This document shows positions 27,152 through 35,833 of a DNA stretch of 64,000 nucleotides, in pieces. The stretch lies in the NCBI RefSeq assembly GCF_026167665.1, contig NZ_CP098740.1:6882001-6946000 (forward strand), in the 5' to 3' direction. How positions within the stretch are numbered: position 1 is the stretch's first letter; every line of letters begins with the position of its first letter. Both the position numbers and the translations under genes were made by a program. Source of the DNA: Streptomyces drozdowiczii. GTDB taxonomy: Bacteria; Actinomycetota; Actinomycetes; Streptomycetales; Streptomycetaceae. Below the pieces are notes generated by a model, which saw only the letters and a list, made by a program, of their open reading frames with translations, was not told the DNA's origin and did not search any database.

Positions 27152-27615
27152 CTACGAGCGAAGGGGCAGGCGCGGCCGCCCGTAGTCCTCCTCGAAGTGC
27201 GCATGGACGGCCTCGGGGGAGCGGTCGGTGAGGAGGCGGAAGAGGTGCCCGGAGCCGTCCGGTTCCGGGCTGCCCGGGGGAACTCGATGTCCGAGCCGGT
27301 GCGCCAGGCGCTGCCGCCGGTCTCCCACCACAGGCAGGCGGTGACCCGAGGGGCGCCGAGGCCCTCGTCGACGAAGGCCGGGTCGTCCAGGAGTGGGCGC
27401 AGCGCGGCGGGCACCTCGTCGATGTCACCGGGCCGGACCTGTTCGTCGTCCGTGCCGCACGGGCTCATCTCCGACTCGTGGTCGAAGCCGCGGACGAGCA
27501 CACGGGCCGGGGTGAAGAAGACGGAGAAGCCGGCACCCGAGCCGTTGTCCGTCAGAGCCGCCTCCGTCGCAGGCCCCCAGGTGGTGGAGAAGGAGTAGCG
27601 GGAGAAGTCGCGCGC
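27152..27615 (-). pseudogene. Conserved hypothetical protein, frameshifted and 5'-truncated
   Basis: About 154 codons read YSFSTTWGPATEAALTDNG, ARVLVRGFDHESEMSPCGTD, ACLWWETGGSAWRTGSDIEF and, in another frame, PDGSGHLFRLLTDRSPEAVH with AHFEEDYGRP to a TAG at 27152. The two frames join if one base is added to the G run 27276-27280. No start codon is evident; the 5' end meets another gene fragment on the opposite strand near 27620. Function unknown. Confidence 0.55.
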
Positions 27616-27629
27616 CGTGCGGCGGCCTG

Positions 27630-28034
27630 GCCGAGCTTCGCGCCCTGGCCGCCGCCCGGCTGCAGTCGGGCCTGACCGGCGACATGTATCTGAGCCGGTT
27701 GCGGACCATACTCGCGTTTGGCGGCCAGCCTTTGTGGTTCGAGGCCCGGGACGACTTCACCGATTTCTTCGTCACTGTCGCTTGTCCGCACTGCGACGCA
27801 CCGGTGACGACCGCAATCGGCGACTACGGCTGCTACTCCTCGATCTGCGAAATGTTGCACGAGACGGCCGTACGGGATGGCCAGCAACGGCTCGCCTGGG
27901 GGCTAAAGCACCTGTTCGACCAGGCGGAATGCCCGGGACGCGGGAGCGTCTTCGGCATCGCAGGAGAATACGCGGCCGCCAGTGCACCCGCCCCATGGGA
28001 CTTCGCCCGAGGCCGCACCAAGGACACTCTCTGA
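27630..28034 (+). pseudogene. Conserved hypothetical protein, N-terminus missing
   Basis: About 134 codons with steady coding bias: ELRALAAARLQSGLTGDMYL, then PLWFEARDDFTDFFVTVACP with a CPHCD putative metal-binding knuckle, AIGDYGCYSSI and a helical end to the TGA at 28034. The frame is open leftwards into the opposite-strand gene remnant, so the original start is lost; the ATG at 27684 could still start a 116-residue product. Function unknown. Confidence 0.5.
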
Positions 28035-28208
28035 TGGCCACCGGTAGGCCCTCATGAAATCGAACAGTGAGCTCGCACCCGTTGTCCTGACTCGACGTCC
28101 TGCCGCCGTGAGATGTCTGGATAAGACGGCGGGTTCAGTTCGCACGACACACCGACAACGTGCGTGGCGCGCCCCGTTCGTGTTCGGCCCGTGGCGCCGG
28201 CCCGGCTT

Positions 28209-28757
28209 TCAGTCGGCGGCAGCTGCTCTGCGTCTGCGGAACGCTGCGACACGTGTGCGGTTTTGGCAGGTCACTGAGCAGAACCTGCGCCGGCCACCGG
28301 GGGACCGGTCGACGTAGACGTCAACGCAATGATCACCCGTGCAGATACCGATGCGATGAAAGCCGTGGGCGGCCGCGTACTCGCGCAGGGCGAGACCCGA
28401 GGCCGCGACGAGCACCTCGTCGGGGTCGTTGACGCGCCACACGGCCTTCGGCGAGCCATCGGCCGCGACTTCCAGGGCGGGGCAGACTCCGGTGCCGAGG
28501 AGCAGATCCGTCAACTGCTGCGCGGCCGCCTCGCTGCTCTCCGCAGAAAAAATGGCGTGCAGGCGGTTCGCAACCCTGGTGAGCGCCCCTGGCGTCAGCT
28601 GCGCGTCGGCGTTCGGAAGCAGGTCTAGGTATGCGGCGAGACCTTCGGACCGCGGCGGAGGATCGCACCGGCCCGCCGCTTCACATGGCAGCGTGCCCCA
28701 CGCGTTGACGAACTTGGTCAACTCTTCCACGGGAAGCTCGGTGAAGGTGACTGCCAT
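28209..28757 (-). CDS. CGNR zinc-finger transcription factor-like protein
   Basis: A 182-residue protein with an N-terminal ABATE-like domain (ELTKFVNAWGTLPCEAAGRC) and a C-terminal zinc finger: ICTGDHCVDVYVD then FCSVTCQNRTRVAAFRRRRA. The second CxxxC followed by N-R corresponds to the CGNR motif, here CQNR. Family members are putative ligand-responsive DNA-binding proteins of actinobacteria. The ATG at 28757 lies 120 bases from the divergent LysE-family gene, and two inverted repeats occupy that gap, pointing to local regulation. Confidence 0.85.
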   Translation of the reverse strand: MAVTFTELPVEELTKFVNAWGTLPCEAAGRCDPPPRSEGLAAYLDLLPNADAQLTPGALTRVANRLHAIFSAESSEAAAQQLTDLLLGTGVCPALEVAADGSPKAVWRVNDPDEVLVAASGLALREYAAAHGFHRIGICTGDHCVDVYVDRSPGGRRRFCSVTCQNRTRVAAFRRRRAAAAD

Positions 28758-28767
28758 GCCCCAAGTG

Positions 28768-28844
28768 TAACGCGTTAAAACGACATTGGGCGTTGCGAAG
28801 GTCTCAAGCCTTCAGTAACGTGCTAGGCGCGTAAAGGACGTTAC
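28768..28844. promoter_or_regulatory. Operator-like inverted repeats between CGNR and LysE genes
   Basis: TAACGCGTTA at 28768-28777 is a perfect 10-bp palindrome. GTAACGT at 28815-28821 and ACGTTAC at 28838-28844 are perfect arms spaced by 16 bases. All share the core AACG/CGTT and lie in the divergent promoter region, so they may be sites for the CGNR protein. Confidence 0.45.
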
Positions 28845-28877
28845 GAGCGTTCAGGGTGTCCGAGCAGGGAGGCAAAA

Positions 28878-29516
28878 ATGCCCGACCTCACGCTTCTGCC
28901 GGCCTATCTCGCCGCGGTCGCGATCATCACCATCGCTCCTGGGCCCGACTCCGCGTACATCGTGGCCGTGGCACTGGAACGCGGCCCGCGAGCCGGACTG
29001 CTTTCGGCCCTGGGGATGGCCCTGGGCATGGTCGCGCATGTGACGGCAGCCGCACTCGGACTCGCCGTCCTCCTCCGCTCGATCCCCGCCGCTCAGCACG
29101 GGGTGGAACTGGCCGGCGGTCTCTACCTCGGCTGGCTGGCGCTGACCACGGTGCGGTCGGCCCGGACGCCACCGGCCGCGGCCGGTGGCACACTCTCCGC
29201 AGGCCGGGTCCTGCGCCGAGCCGCGCTCACCAATGTGCTCAATCCGAAGACCGTGCTGTTCTTCGCAGCCTTCCTGCCTCGCTTCACGACCGCTGCGAAC
29301 GGCCCATTGTGGGTTCAGCTCCTCGTCCTGGGACTGGTCTTCCTCATCGCGGGGCTCGTCTGGGACAGCCTGCTCGGCCTGTGCGCCGGCCGACTGGGTC
29401 GGGGGCTCGCGCAGGGACGACGGACGGCGACAGCTGTCAACCTGGTCACCGCGACCACCTTCGCCCTTCTTGCGCTCTTTCTCCTGCACAGCGCTTCGGC
29501 GGCTGTTGTGGCGTGA
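28878..29516 (+). CDS. LysE/RhtB-family translocator
   Basis: A 212-residue, six-helix exporter of amino acids or related metabolites. Family signatures: AIITIAPGPDSAYIVAVALE in helix one, GMALGMVAHVTAAALGLAVL, LAGGLYLGWLALTT and AALTNVLNPKTVLFFAAFLP, which is the conserved N-P-K motif. The ATG at 28878 is preceded by GAGGCAAAA. Divergent from the CGNR regulator. Confidence 0.87.
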   Translation: MPDLTLLPAYLAAVAIITIAPGPDSAYIVAVALERGPRAGLLSALGMALGMVAHVTAAALGLAVLLRSIPAAQHGVELAGGLYLGWLALTTVRSARTPPAAAGGTLSAGRVLRRAALTNVLNPKTVLFFAAFLPRFTTAANGPLWVQLLVLGLVFLIAGLVWDSLLGLCAGRLGRGLAQGRRTATAVNLVTATTFALLALFLLHSASAAVVA

Positions 29517-29569
29517 GCACACCTGTCCTGCGTGGCGGCGAACGTCGTGCCCAACGGTCCGACTCGGGC

Positions 29570-29745
29570 AAGGGACACCGGTTGTCCTGTGGTTGCTGAC
29601 CACTCCCGGCAAGGCCGCCACCGAGACCGTGCTCCCCATACCCTCCACAACTTCCTCCGGTGCCCGCTCCCTCACCGGCCGTCTCGCCTTCGCCGTGCCC
29701 TTTCCGGCCGGCACCACCGTCACCCTCGCCTGCCTGAACGGGAGG
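29570..29745 (+). repeat. Duplicated, decayed piece of the 25.4-26.9 kb secreted gene
   Basis: The reading frame GTPVVLWLLTTPGKAATETV, LPIPSTTSSGARSLTGRLAF and PFPAGTTVTLACL closely parallels the Ig-like segment at about 26525-26690 (APVVLRVLTTPGKAATETVL). Only this piece is present, with no signal peptide or ending, so it is a partial duplication or the remnant of a paralogous gene. The bases around it, about 29517-30023, hold no other gene I can support. Confidence 0.7.
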
Positions 29746-30023
29746 CGAGGAGACTGGCAAGGGTCGCCTCCGTGAGAGAGTGCTCGGAGGAGATGGTCCG
29801 CCCCTCCACCAGCCGGCCTTCGCGGCGCCCATCCGCCAGGCACTCGGCAGCACTGGCCTGCGTTTCTGGTTCTATGTCTCAGTTTTTGTGTGTCGTGGTT
29901 CTGTCGGGTGGTTGGGCGGTCCGTATGCACCCCTGCCCCTGTTCGTTGCTTCGGCTGCCGAAGCGCGGGGCGCACTCGTGTCTCACGGGATACGCATGGA
30001 GCATGCTGACCGCGGTGGCCGGC

Positions 30024-30989
30024 CTACTGGTCAGGGCCGCTGCAACGCTGACACTGCCGCGAACGGTTCGCGCCGGCGCCTCGGCAATCACATGAAGTTC
30101 GAGCGGCTCTCGGCGCGAGCCCTGCAGCGATCTCTATGAGCACCCGCAGTCCTGGTGCGAGGTCTCCGTCCCGCCACATCAGCGCGTACTCGATGGGCGC
30201 GGCACCGTCGATCGGTACGTACGCGATGTCCGGCCGCACGTAGTACCTACCGGCGGCGACGGTGGCCACAGTGGCCCCTTTGCCGGCTCCGACCAGGGAC
30301 AGCACCCCCTGCCAGCCGCCCGCTGTCGGCCCGCGCTCGATCGGTTTCCCGTCCGGCGTACGGGAGGGGAAGAGGGCTTCGTGGAACGTCTTCGACACCC
30401 CGGAGGCCGTCACCAGGGGCAGCACAGTGAGGTCCTCCAGCGACACCGTCCGGCGCCGTGCCAGCGGGTGTCCGGCGGGGACCACCAGCGCGCGGCGCTC
30501 GGAGAACAGCACCGGGCCCACGACGACATCGGACTCCTCGACCGGCGGCTCGGCGACCAGCAGATCGACTCGCTTCTCCCGCAGCGCGGCGATCGCGGCG
30601 TTGTACGTGACGTCCAACAACTCGACCGTGCAGTGGGGGTAGCGGGTAGAGAGGGTGTCACCGGCCCGGATGAGGAGTTCACCGCTCCACGGCGCGGTAA
30701 ACCCCACCCATACGGTGTCACTGATGTCTGTGTAGGCCGCCGCCGCATCCGCGACCGCCCGCAACATCCGCTCGTAGGCCGGCAACAGATCATCCCGTAG
30801 CTGCCGGCCGACGGGGGTCAGGGCGACGCGACGGCTGGTGCGCTCGAACAGAGGCCCACCCACCCGTCGCTCCAGCGCCTTCACCGTCTGACTGACCCGC
30901 CCCGGCGAGACACGCAGCCGTTCGGCGGTCCGAGCGAAGTGCAGTTCCTCCGCCAGAGCCAGGAAGGTCTCGATCTCGTACCGCTCCAC
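30024..30989 (-). CDS. LysR-family transcriptional regulator
   Basis: A 321-residue regulator. The N-terminal HTH reads FLALAEELHFARTAERLRVS and GRVSQTVKALERRVGGPLFE, followed by RTSRRVALTPVGRQL, the standard LysR start. The effector domain spans about 90-295 (VWVGFTAPWSGELLIRAGDT, VDLLVAEPPVEESDVVVGPV, ALVVPAGHPLARRRTVSLED). The last 25 residues (CDCRGAGANRSRQCQRC) are not typical and may be readthrough after a lost stop. No neighbouring target gene is obvious. Confidence 0.83.
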   Translation of the reverse strand: MERYEIETFLALAEELHFARTAERLRVSPGRVSQTVKALERRVGGPLFERTSRRVALTPVGRQLRDDLLPAYERMLRAVADAAAAYTDISDTVWVGFTAPWSGELLIRAGDTLSTRYPHCTVELLDVTYNAAIAALREKRVDLLVAEPPVEESDVVVGPVLFSERRALVVPAGHPLARRRTVSLEDLTVLPLVTASGVSKTFHEALFPSRTPDGKPIERGPTAGGWQGVLSLVGAGKGATVATVAAGRYYVRPDIAYVPIDGAAPIEYALMWRDGDLAPGLRVLIEIAAGLAPRAARTSCDCRGAGANRSRQCQRCSGPDQ

Positions 30990-31372
30990 AAGGCCCCCGA
31001 CCAGTCCGGCACACTTGAGCGACGCGCAAGCCGCACCACCGCTCCATCGTAGTTTCAGCGCCGGGACAAGGTCCCGGGCGCGGTAATGATCTATTCCAGC
31101 AGCTGGTGGTCATCGCGGATCGCAGGCGGCTTCCACTTCCTCCAGCACGGTGGATCGAGGCAGCTCAACTGGGTGAGCGGGCCGCGCCGCGCGCCGACGC
31201 CTTCCGAACCAGTGCAGTTGCCTACCTCACCGCAGCTGGGTCCTCAGGTCACCGGCCGTGACACGGGTGCGCAGCATCTAGGGGTGGCGGCGGACAATTC
31301 CGCAGATGCGGCAACCGCTCGCGCAGATGCCGCGCACCGTATCCGCCGCACACGCGGCACCCAAAAAGTCAC
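30990..31372. other. No supported gene
   Basis: About 380 bases. A plus-strand frame reads EAAQLGERAA and ADAFRTSAVAYLTAAGS near 31150-31240, which could be a scrap of a helical protein, but I cannot identify it. Confidence 0.3.
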
Positions 31373-31712
31373 GGGGCTGTCCTGACTCCGGCCGCCGTGG
31401 CCGACACGGCCCCGTCTCAGCTGGTGCTGGCCACCGAGCTGCCCGTGGAGATCGGCCTGGCGTACGGGGACATCATCTCCGTCTGCGACACGTCGGCGAA
31501 CGGCCACGCGGCTTTCGTCAAGGTCGACGACTGGGACCTGAACACCAGTCACTACAAGGCCACCGTCTCCGACCGATAAGGGAACGTGTGTCACGCACCG
31601 GTCCAGCCAGGGCGGGAAGTACAACCTGCACGAGTACAGCAACATAGGCCTCACCTTCGAGGGTGCGGGCGGCCGGGGCTCCTACGCGGTGAACTTCATC
31701 AACGACCACTGA
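31373..31712 (+). pseudogene. Small secreted protein, 5'-truncated and frameshifted
   Basis: The first frame gives the end of a signal peptide and mature start, TPAAVADTAPSQLVLATELP, then SVCDTSANGHAAFVKVDDWD. After a TAA at about 31578 another frame continues GTCVTHRSSQGGKYNLHEYS and AGGRGSYAVNFINDH to the stop. The beginning resembles the secreted protein at 18464 (ADTAPPELAVATQAPAEIGL). Two cysteines are kept. The signal-peptide start is missing. Confidence 0.6.
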
Positions 31713-31723
31713 GCCTCTCCGCC

Positions 31724-31749
31724 TGCCGGCAGCGCGTGCTGCCGGCAGA
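31724..31749 (+). terminator. Hairpin terminator
   Basis: Perfect 11-bp arms at 31724-31734 and 31739-31749 with a 4-base loop, directly after the secreted-protein remnant and before the convergent PhzF gene. Confidence 0.7.
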
Positions 31750-31799
31750 CGGTTTGAGTCCTCACAGCTCCCCGGAGACGTACCGGGCAGCGCCCTGTG

Positions 31800-32723
31800 T
31801 CACACTGCACTGCCGGCGTGTGGAGCCGTCTCACGCATCGTGCCGGGCTCAGGAATACGGGCTCCCGTGCCGCTGACGCGTACCCGCGGGTCCCCGGCGT
31901 ACAGCTCCACTCGGAGCTCGCCGGGACGGCCCATGTCCGTGCCCTGGTGGAGGTGGAGAACCGTCTCCTCGGGTACGAGCCCCAGCTCGCGGGCGTAGGC
32001 ACCGAATGCGGCGGCTGCGGCGCCGGTTGCCGGGTCCTCGACCACCCCGCCCACGGGGAAGGGGTCGCGGACGTGGAAGACCGTTGCGGACTCACGCCAC
32101 ACGAGCTGCACGGTGGTGAGGTCCAGACCGGTCATGAAGTCCTTGAGGCGCTCGAAGTCGTAGGCCAGGTCGGCCAGCCGGGTACGGGTGCGCACGGCCA
32201 GGATCAGATGGCGAGCCCCCGCGTACCCGATCCGGGGCGGAAACTCCGGATCCAGGTCGGTCCGGGACCAGCCGAGCGCCTGGAGCGCTTCGTCGACATT
32301 GCCCTCCGCCACCGCGTGGACCGCCGGTTCGACGCTGGTCAGGGTCGCGTGCACAGTGCCGTCCGGAGCGCCGGTCACCGTCACCGGGACGGTGCCGGCC
32401 GGAGTGGCGAGCAGCAGGTCGCCGGGTCCGTGACGTTCCGCGTGTGCGATGGCGGCGGCTATGGTGGCGTGCCCGCAGAAGGAGACCTCGGCGCGCGGGG
32501 AGAAGTAGCGGATGGTGTAGGCCCCTTCCCGGCCTGCGAGTTCGGCCGGCGGGGCCGTCAAGAAGGCCGTCTCGCTGTATCCCAGCTCCGCGGCGATCGC
32601 GAGCTGCTCGGCATCGGTCAGGCCGGTGGCGTCCAGGACGACGCCGGCGGGGTTTCCGCCTGCGGGGTCGGCGGAGAAGGCGGTGTAGCGGAGGATCTCG
32701 GGGCGTCGGTTCGATGTCGTCAT
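31800..32723 (-). CDS. PhzF-family isomerase/epimerase
   Basis: A 307-residue protein with the two-domain PhzF/diaminopimelate-epimerase fold. Motifs: YTAFSADPAGGNPAGVVLDA at the start, LGYSETAFLTAP with the catalytic Glu, RYFSPRAEVSFCGHATIAAA (the GHAT loop), and GGVVEDPATGAAAAAFGAY in the second half. PhzF catalyses an isomerisation in phenazine synthesis, but most members are of unknown substrate. The ATG at 32723 lies head-on near no other start; the DHA2 exporter follows upstream on the same strand after about 140 bases. Confidence 0.86.
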   Translation of the reverse strand: MTTSNRRPEILRYTAFSADPAGGNPAGVVLDATGLTDAEQLAIAAELGYSETAFLTAPPAELAGREGAYTIRYFSPRAEVSFCGHATIAAAIAHAERHGPGDLLLATPAGTVPVTVTGAPDGTVHATLTSVEPAVHAVAEGNVDEALQALGWSRTDLDPEFPPRIGYAGARHLILAVRTRTRLADLAYDFERLKDFMTGLDLTTVQLVWRESATVFHVRDPFPVGGVVEDPATGAAAAAFGAYARELGLVPEETVLHLHQGTDMGRPGELRVELYAGDPRVRVSGTGARIPEPGTMRETAPHAGSAV

Positions 32724-32861
32724 GATGGTGTCTCCTCACGGCCGAAGCCGATAGCGGGCGGGCTCTTTGGGTGATGACGGGCCGGCGACCATGGACCGCG
32801 ACCGGGGTGGGGTGCGCGGCTTCACGGACGGCGGCGCGGCCCATGGGTCAGGGATGTGTGG

Positions 32862-34357
32862 TCAGGAGGTCGGGCCCGTAAGTGCGGGAGCGGCCGACCT
32901 GACCCGCAGGGCAAGCAGCGCGCCGAGCGTGAACGCGGCTGCGGCAATACCGGCCGACAGGCGCAGACCGGAGTTGAAGTGGTGCGCCGTGGCGGTGAAC
33001 GTTCCGAAGAGTGCTACGCCCATGGTGCTGCCGACCTGCCGGGCGACGTTGAAGACGGCGGTGGCGACGCCGGCGTCGGAGGCGGCCGCGGTCTCGACGA
33101 CGGCGGCGGTGGCGGCGAGGGCGGTCATGGTCTGGCCCATCCCGGTCGCGATGAGCGCGAAGAGCAGAACCGGGTAGGGAGTCGCGGGCCCGGTGAACAT
33201 CCAGCCGGCGAATCCCGCGGCGCCGAGAACGAGGCCGGCGGCCATCGGGACGTACGGGCCGGTTCGGGGCGCGACGCGGTGGAACAGGGGGGCGGCGATC
33301 AGTCCCATGCACACGGACGGCAGCAGGGCCAGGCCGGTCTCCAGGACGTTGAGGTGGCGTTCCTGCTGGAAGTAGAGCGTGGCGAGGAAGAGCATGCCGT
33401 AGTAGCCGAGGCTGATCAGCATCCCGATCACGGTGGCCGAGGTGAAGGAGCGGGACCGGAACATGGACGGCCGTAGCAGCGGGGCGCGCCTACCCCCCAT
33501 ACGTGCTTCCAGAGCCCGTGCCGTCAGGACGAAGGACACCAGGGCCACCGCCCCGACCGCCAAGGCGGAGAGGACCAGCGGCGACGTCCAGCCCCGTGTG
33601 CCCGCCTCGTTGAGGGCTCCAGTCACCGCGACGAGACCGACGACGGCGAGAACCTGGCTCACCGGATCCGCCTTCCGTGTTCTGGGACGCACCGCGGAAG
33701 ACGGCAGATGGCGCAGCGTCAGCAGCACGGCGAGGCCGCCAAGTGGCAGGTTCAGCCAGAACACGGCGCGCCAGTCCGAGCCGGCGACCAGGATGCCTCC
33801 GACAGCGGGACCGGCACCGAAGGCGACCGACGCGACAGCCCCCCAGACAGCGATCGCTCGGGCCCTGGTCGCACGGTCGGGGAAGGTGGCCTGCAGCAGC
33901 GCGAGCGAAGCGGGAACGAGCAGCGCCGCTCCGGCTCCCTGGCCGAGCCTTCCCACGATCAGCAGGACCGCCGATCCGGCGAGTCCGCAGAAGACCGAAG
34001 CCCCGCTGAACAGGATGAGGCCGGTGAGGAACACACGACGGTGTCCGAACCGGTCGGCGGCCCCTCCGCCGAACAGCAGCAGTGCCGCGAAAACGGTGCT
34101 GTACCCGTCGACGATCCACTGGAGCGCGGAAGGCCCCGCGCCCAGTGAGGCCCGGATGTCGGGGAGCGCGACGTTCACGACCGTGACGTCCAGCATCACC
34201 AGAAAGTATCCGAGACTGAGAGCGACGAGAGGCGCCAGAGCGAGAGGCGCGTGGTCGTGTGCCGTGTCGAGCCCGCCCCGCCGGCCCAGGCCGGACGTGA
34301 CAGGGGGCGGGCGGGAGGGCTTTCGACGGTTGTGTTGTTCATCGCCGCGGTAGTCAT
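32862..34357 (-). pseudogene. DHA2-type MFS exporter, frameshift near the N-terminus
   Basis: About 498 codons, 14 helices: LVALSLGYFLVMLDVTVVNV, ALQWIVDGYSTVFAALLLFG, ADRFGHRRVFLTGL, GQGAGAALLVPASLALLQ and AFGAGPAVGGILVAGSDWRA. The only plausible start is the ATG at 34357 (MTTAAMNNTTVESPPARP), which is in a different frame; adding one base to the G run 34303-34307 joins it to PVTSGLGRRGGLDTAHDH and the helices. The rest is intact. It is divergent from an ArsR-type regulator across a dyad operator. Confidence 0.82.
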
Positions 34358-34379
34358 GGCAAGAGCATCGGCTCCGAAT

Positions 34380-34399
34380 ACTTCGTTGCCCGACGAAGT
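34380..34399. promoter_or_regulatory. Operator-like dyad between exporter and ArsR regulator
   Basis: Perfect 7-bp arms ACTTCGT and ACGAAGT separated by six bases, in the 64-base gap between the two divergent start codons. A likely binding site for the regulator. Confidence 0.5.
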
Positions 34400-34421
34400 G
34401 TCGTCGTTCTACGGTCTTCCC

Positions 34422-35260
34422 ATGCCGAACACCGACCGCGACCGCGCACACTCGACGACCGGTACCGCGGGGCTTGAGTCCTCGGGAGAGCCGCTCAAGC
34501 ACCAAACCGACATCGCACGGGCCGCCGCCCTCATCGCCGACCCTCGCGCGCCCGAATTCTCAAGTGTCTGGCCGACGGCCGCGCCCTTCCGGCGAACGCC
34601 CTGGCCGCCGAGGCCGGCATCGGTGCCGCCACCGCCAGCGCACACCTGGCCAAGCTCGTCGAGGGCGCACTGCTCACCGTGGAGCAACGGGGCAGGCACC
34701 GCTTCTACCGGCTCGCCGGCCCGGACGTGAGCGCGGCCCTGGAATGCCTTGCGCTGATCGCCCCGCCACTGGCCATTACCTCGCTCAAGCAGAGCAACCG
34801 CGCCATTGCCCTCCGTCGTGGCCGCAGCTGCTACGACCACCTCGCAGGCCGTCTCGGCGTGGCGCTCATGCGCGGTCTGCTGGAACGCGGCATCCTCACC
34901 GGACACGACGGCATCCACCGGCCCGACGAGTCCGTGCGCGACCGGCCCGCCTCCTACGGCCACGACGCCCAGTACCGCCTTACCCGCACCGGGCGCACGG
35001 CACTGGCCGAACTCGGCATCCACACGGAGCGGCTGCCGCCACGCCGGCCCGCGATCCGCTACTGCGTGGACTGGAGCGAGCACCAGCACCACCTCGCGGG
35101 CGGCCTCGGAGCCGTGCTGACAGCCCGCCTGTTCGCGCTGGACTGGGTGCGGTGGGGGCGCAGCCCCCGAGCGGTGGACCTGACCGACACGGGCGCCCAC
35201 GGCATGGAGCGCACGCTGGGAATCATCCTTACCGACGCCATGGTTCCGGTCGGTTGCTGA
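34422..35260 (+). pseudogene. ArsR-family regulator, one frameshift
   Basis: About 279 codons. After a short leader comes DIARAAALIADP; one base added to the C run at 34541-34543 continues it as SRARILKCLADGRALPANAL, AAEAGIGAATASAHLAKLVE and LLTVEQRGRHRFYRLAG, a complete ArsR winged helix. A C-terminal domain of about 180 residues follows (CYDHLAGRLGVALMRGLLER, IRYCVDWSEHQHHLAGGLGA), typical of long actinobacterial ArsR proteins. It probably represses the divergent exporter. Confidence 0.8.
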
Positions 35261-35347
35261 GGTTGTACTCGTGGTGTCGGGGGCCCTATCTCTTTGGTCA
35301 AGGGAAACGGGGGTGCGTCGGGTTGGCGAGCCGGGCAGCATGGTCGG

Positions 35348-35833
35348 GTGGCTGATCTGCTGTGGGATGACGTGAGTTCCTTCTTCGACCCGGACTTGAT
35401 GGGGTCGTTGCCGGACGTGCGTGTCCCGGATGCCTCGGTGGAGGACTGGCAGGCGGTCCTCGATCTTGTCGCGGAGAATGGATGGAAGTGCCAGTACTCC
35501 GACGGGGAGACGGTGCTTCCGGTGCCTCGGGCGGAGGCCGTGCTGTCCCGCCCGGCGGATGCAGAGTGCCCCGACCTGCGGGTCTGGCCCTCTGCCGAGG
35601 TGTTGGCGATCTTCCGTTTTCATGCCGACGATGAAGTCGACTTCGACGTCGACCTGCGGGAGTTGCAGGGCCAGGATCGACTTGACGCGTTCTGCAGCTT
35701 CCTCCGTGAGATCGGGCGGCGGCTGGGCAAGCCGGTGCTGATGGACCCGGAAGGCGACGAGGGCCATCCGGTGCTCGGCTTCGATGTTGAGGCCGATCGA
35801 GTCGTTCTTCTCGCAGACCCGCAGGTCAGGTGA
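35348..35833 (+). CDS. Conserved hypothetical protein, possibly immunity-like
   Basis: A 161-residue acidic soluble protein: LLWDDVSSFFDPDLMGSLPD, then ASVEDWQAVLDLVAENGWKC, ECPDLRVWPSAEVLAIFRFH, DDEVDFDVDLRELQGQDRL and EGHPVLGFDVEADRVVLLAD. I recall similar proteins in many Streptomyces but no proven role. GTG at 35348 is the likely start; the frame is open to 35294. The 3' end overlaps the last codons of the convergent IS110 transposase, so the final residues may come from the insertion. Confidence 0.62.
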   Translation: MADLLWDDVSSFFDPDLMGSLPDVRVPDASVEDWQAVLDLVAENGWKCQYSDGETVLPVPRAEAVLSRPADAECPDLRVWPSAEVLAIFRFHADDEVDFDVDLRELQGQDRLDAFCSFLREIGRRLGKPVLMDPEGDEGHPVLGFDVEADRVVLLADPQVR

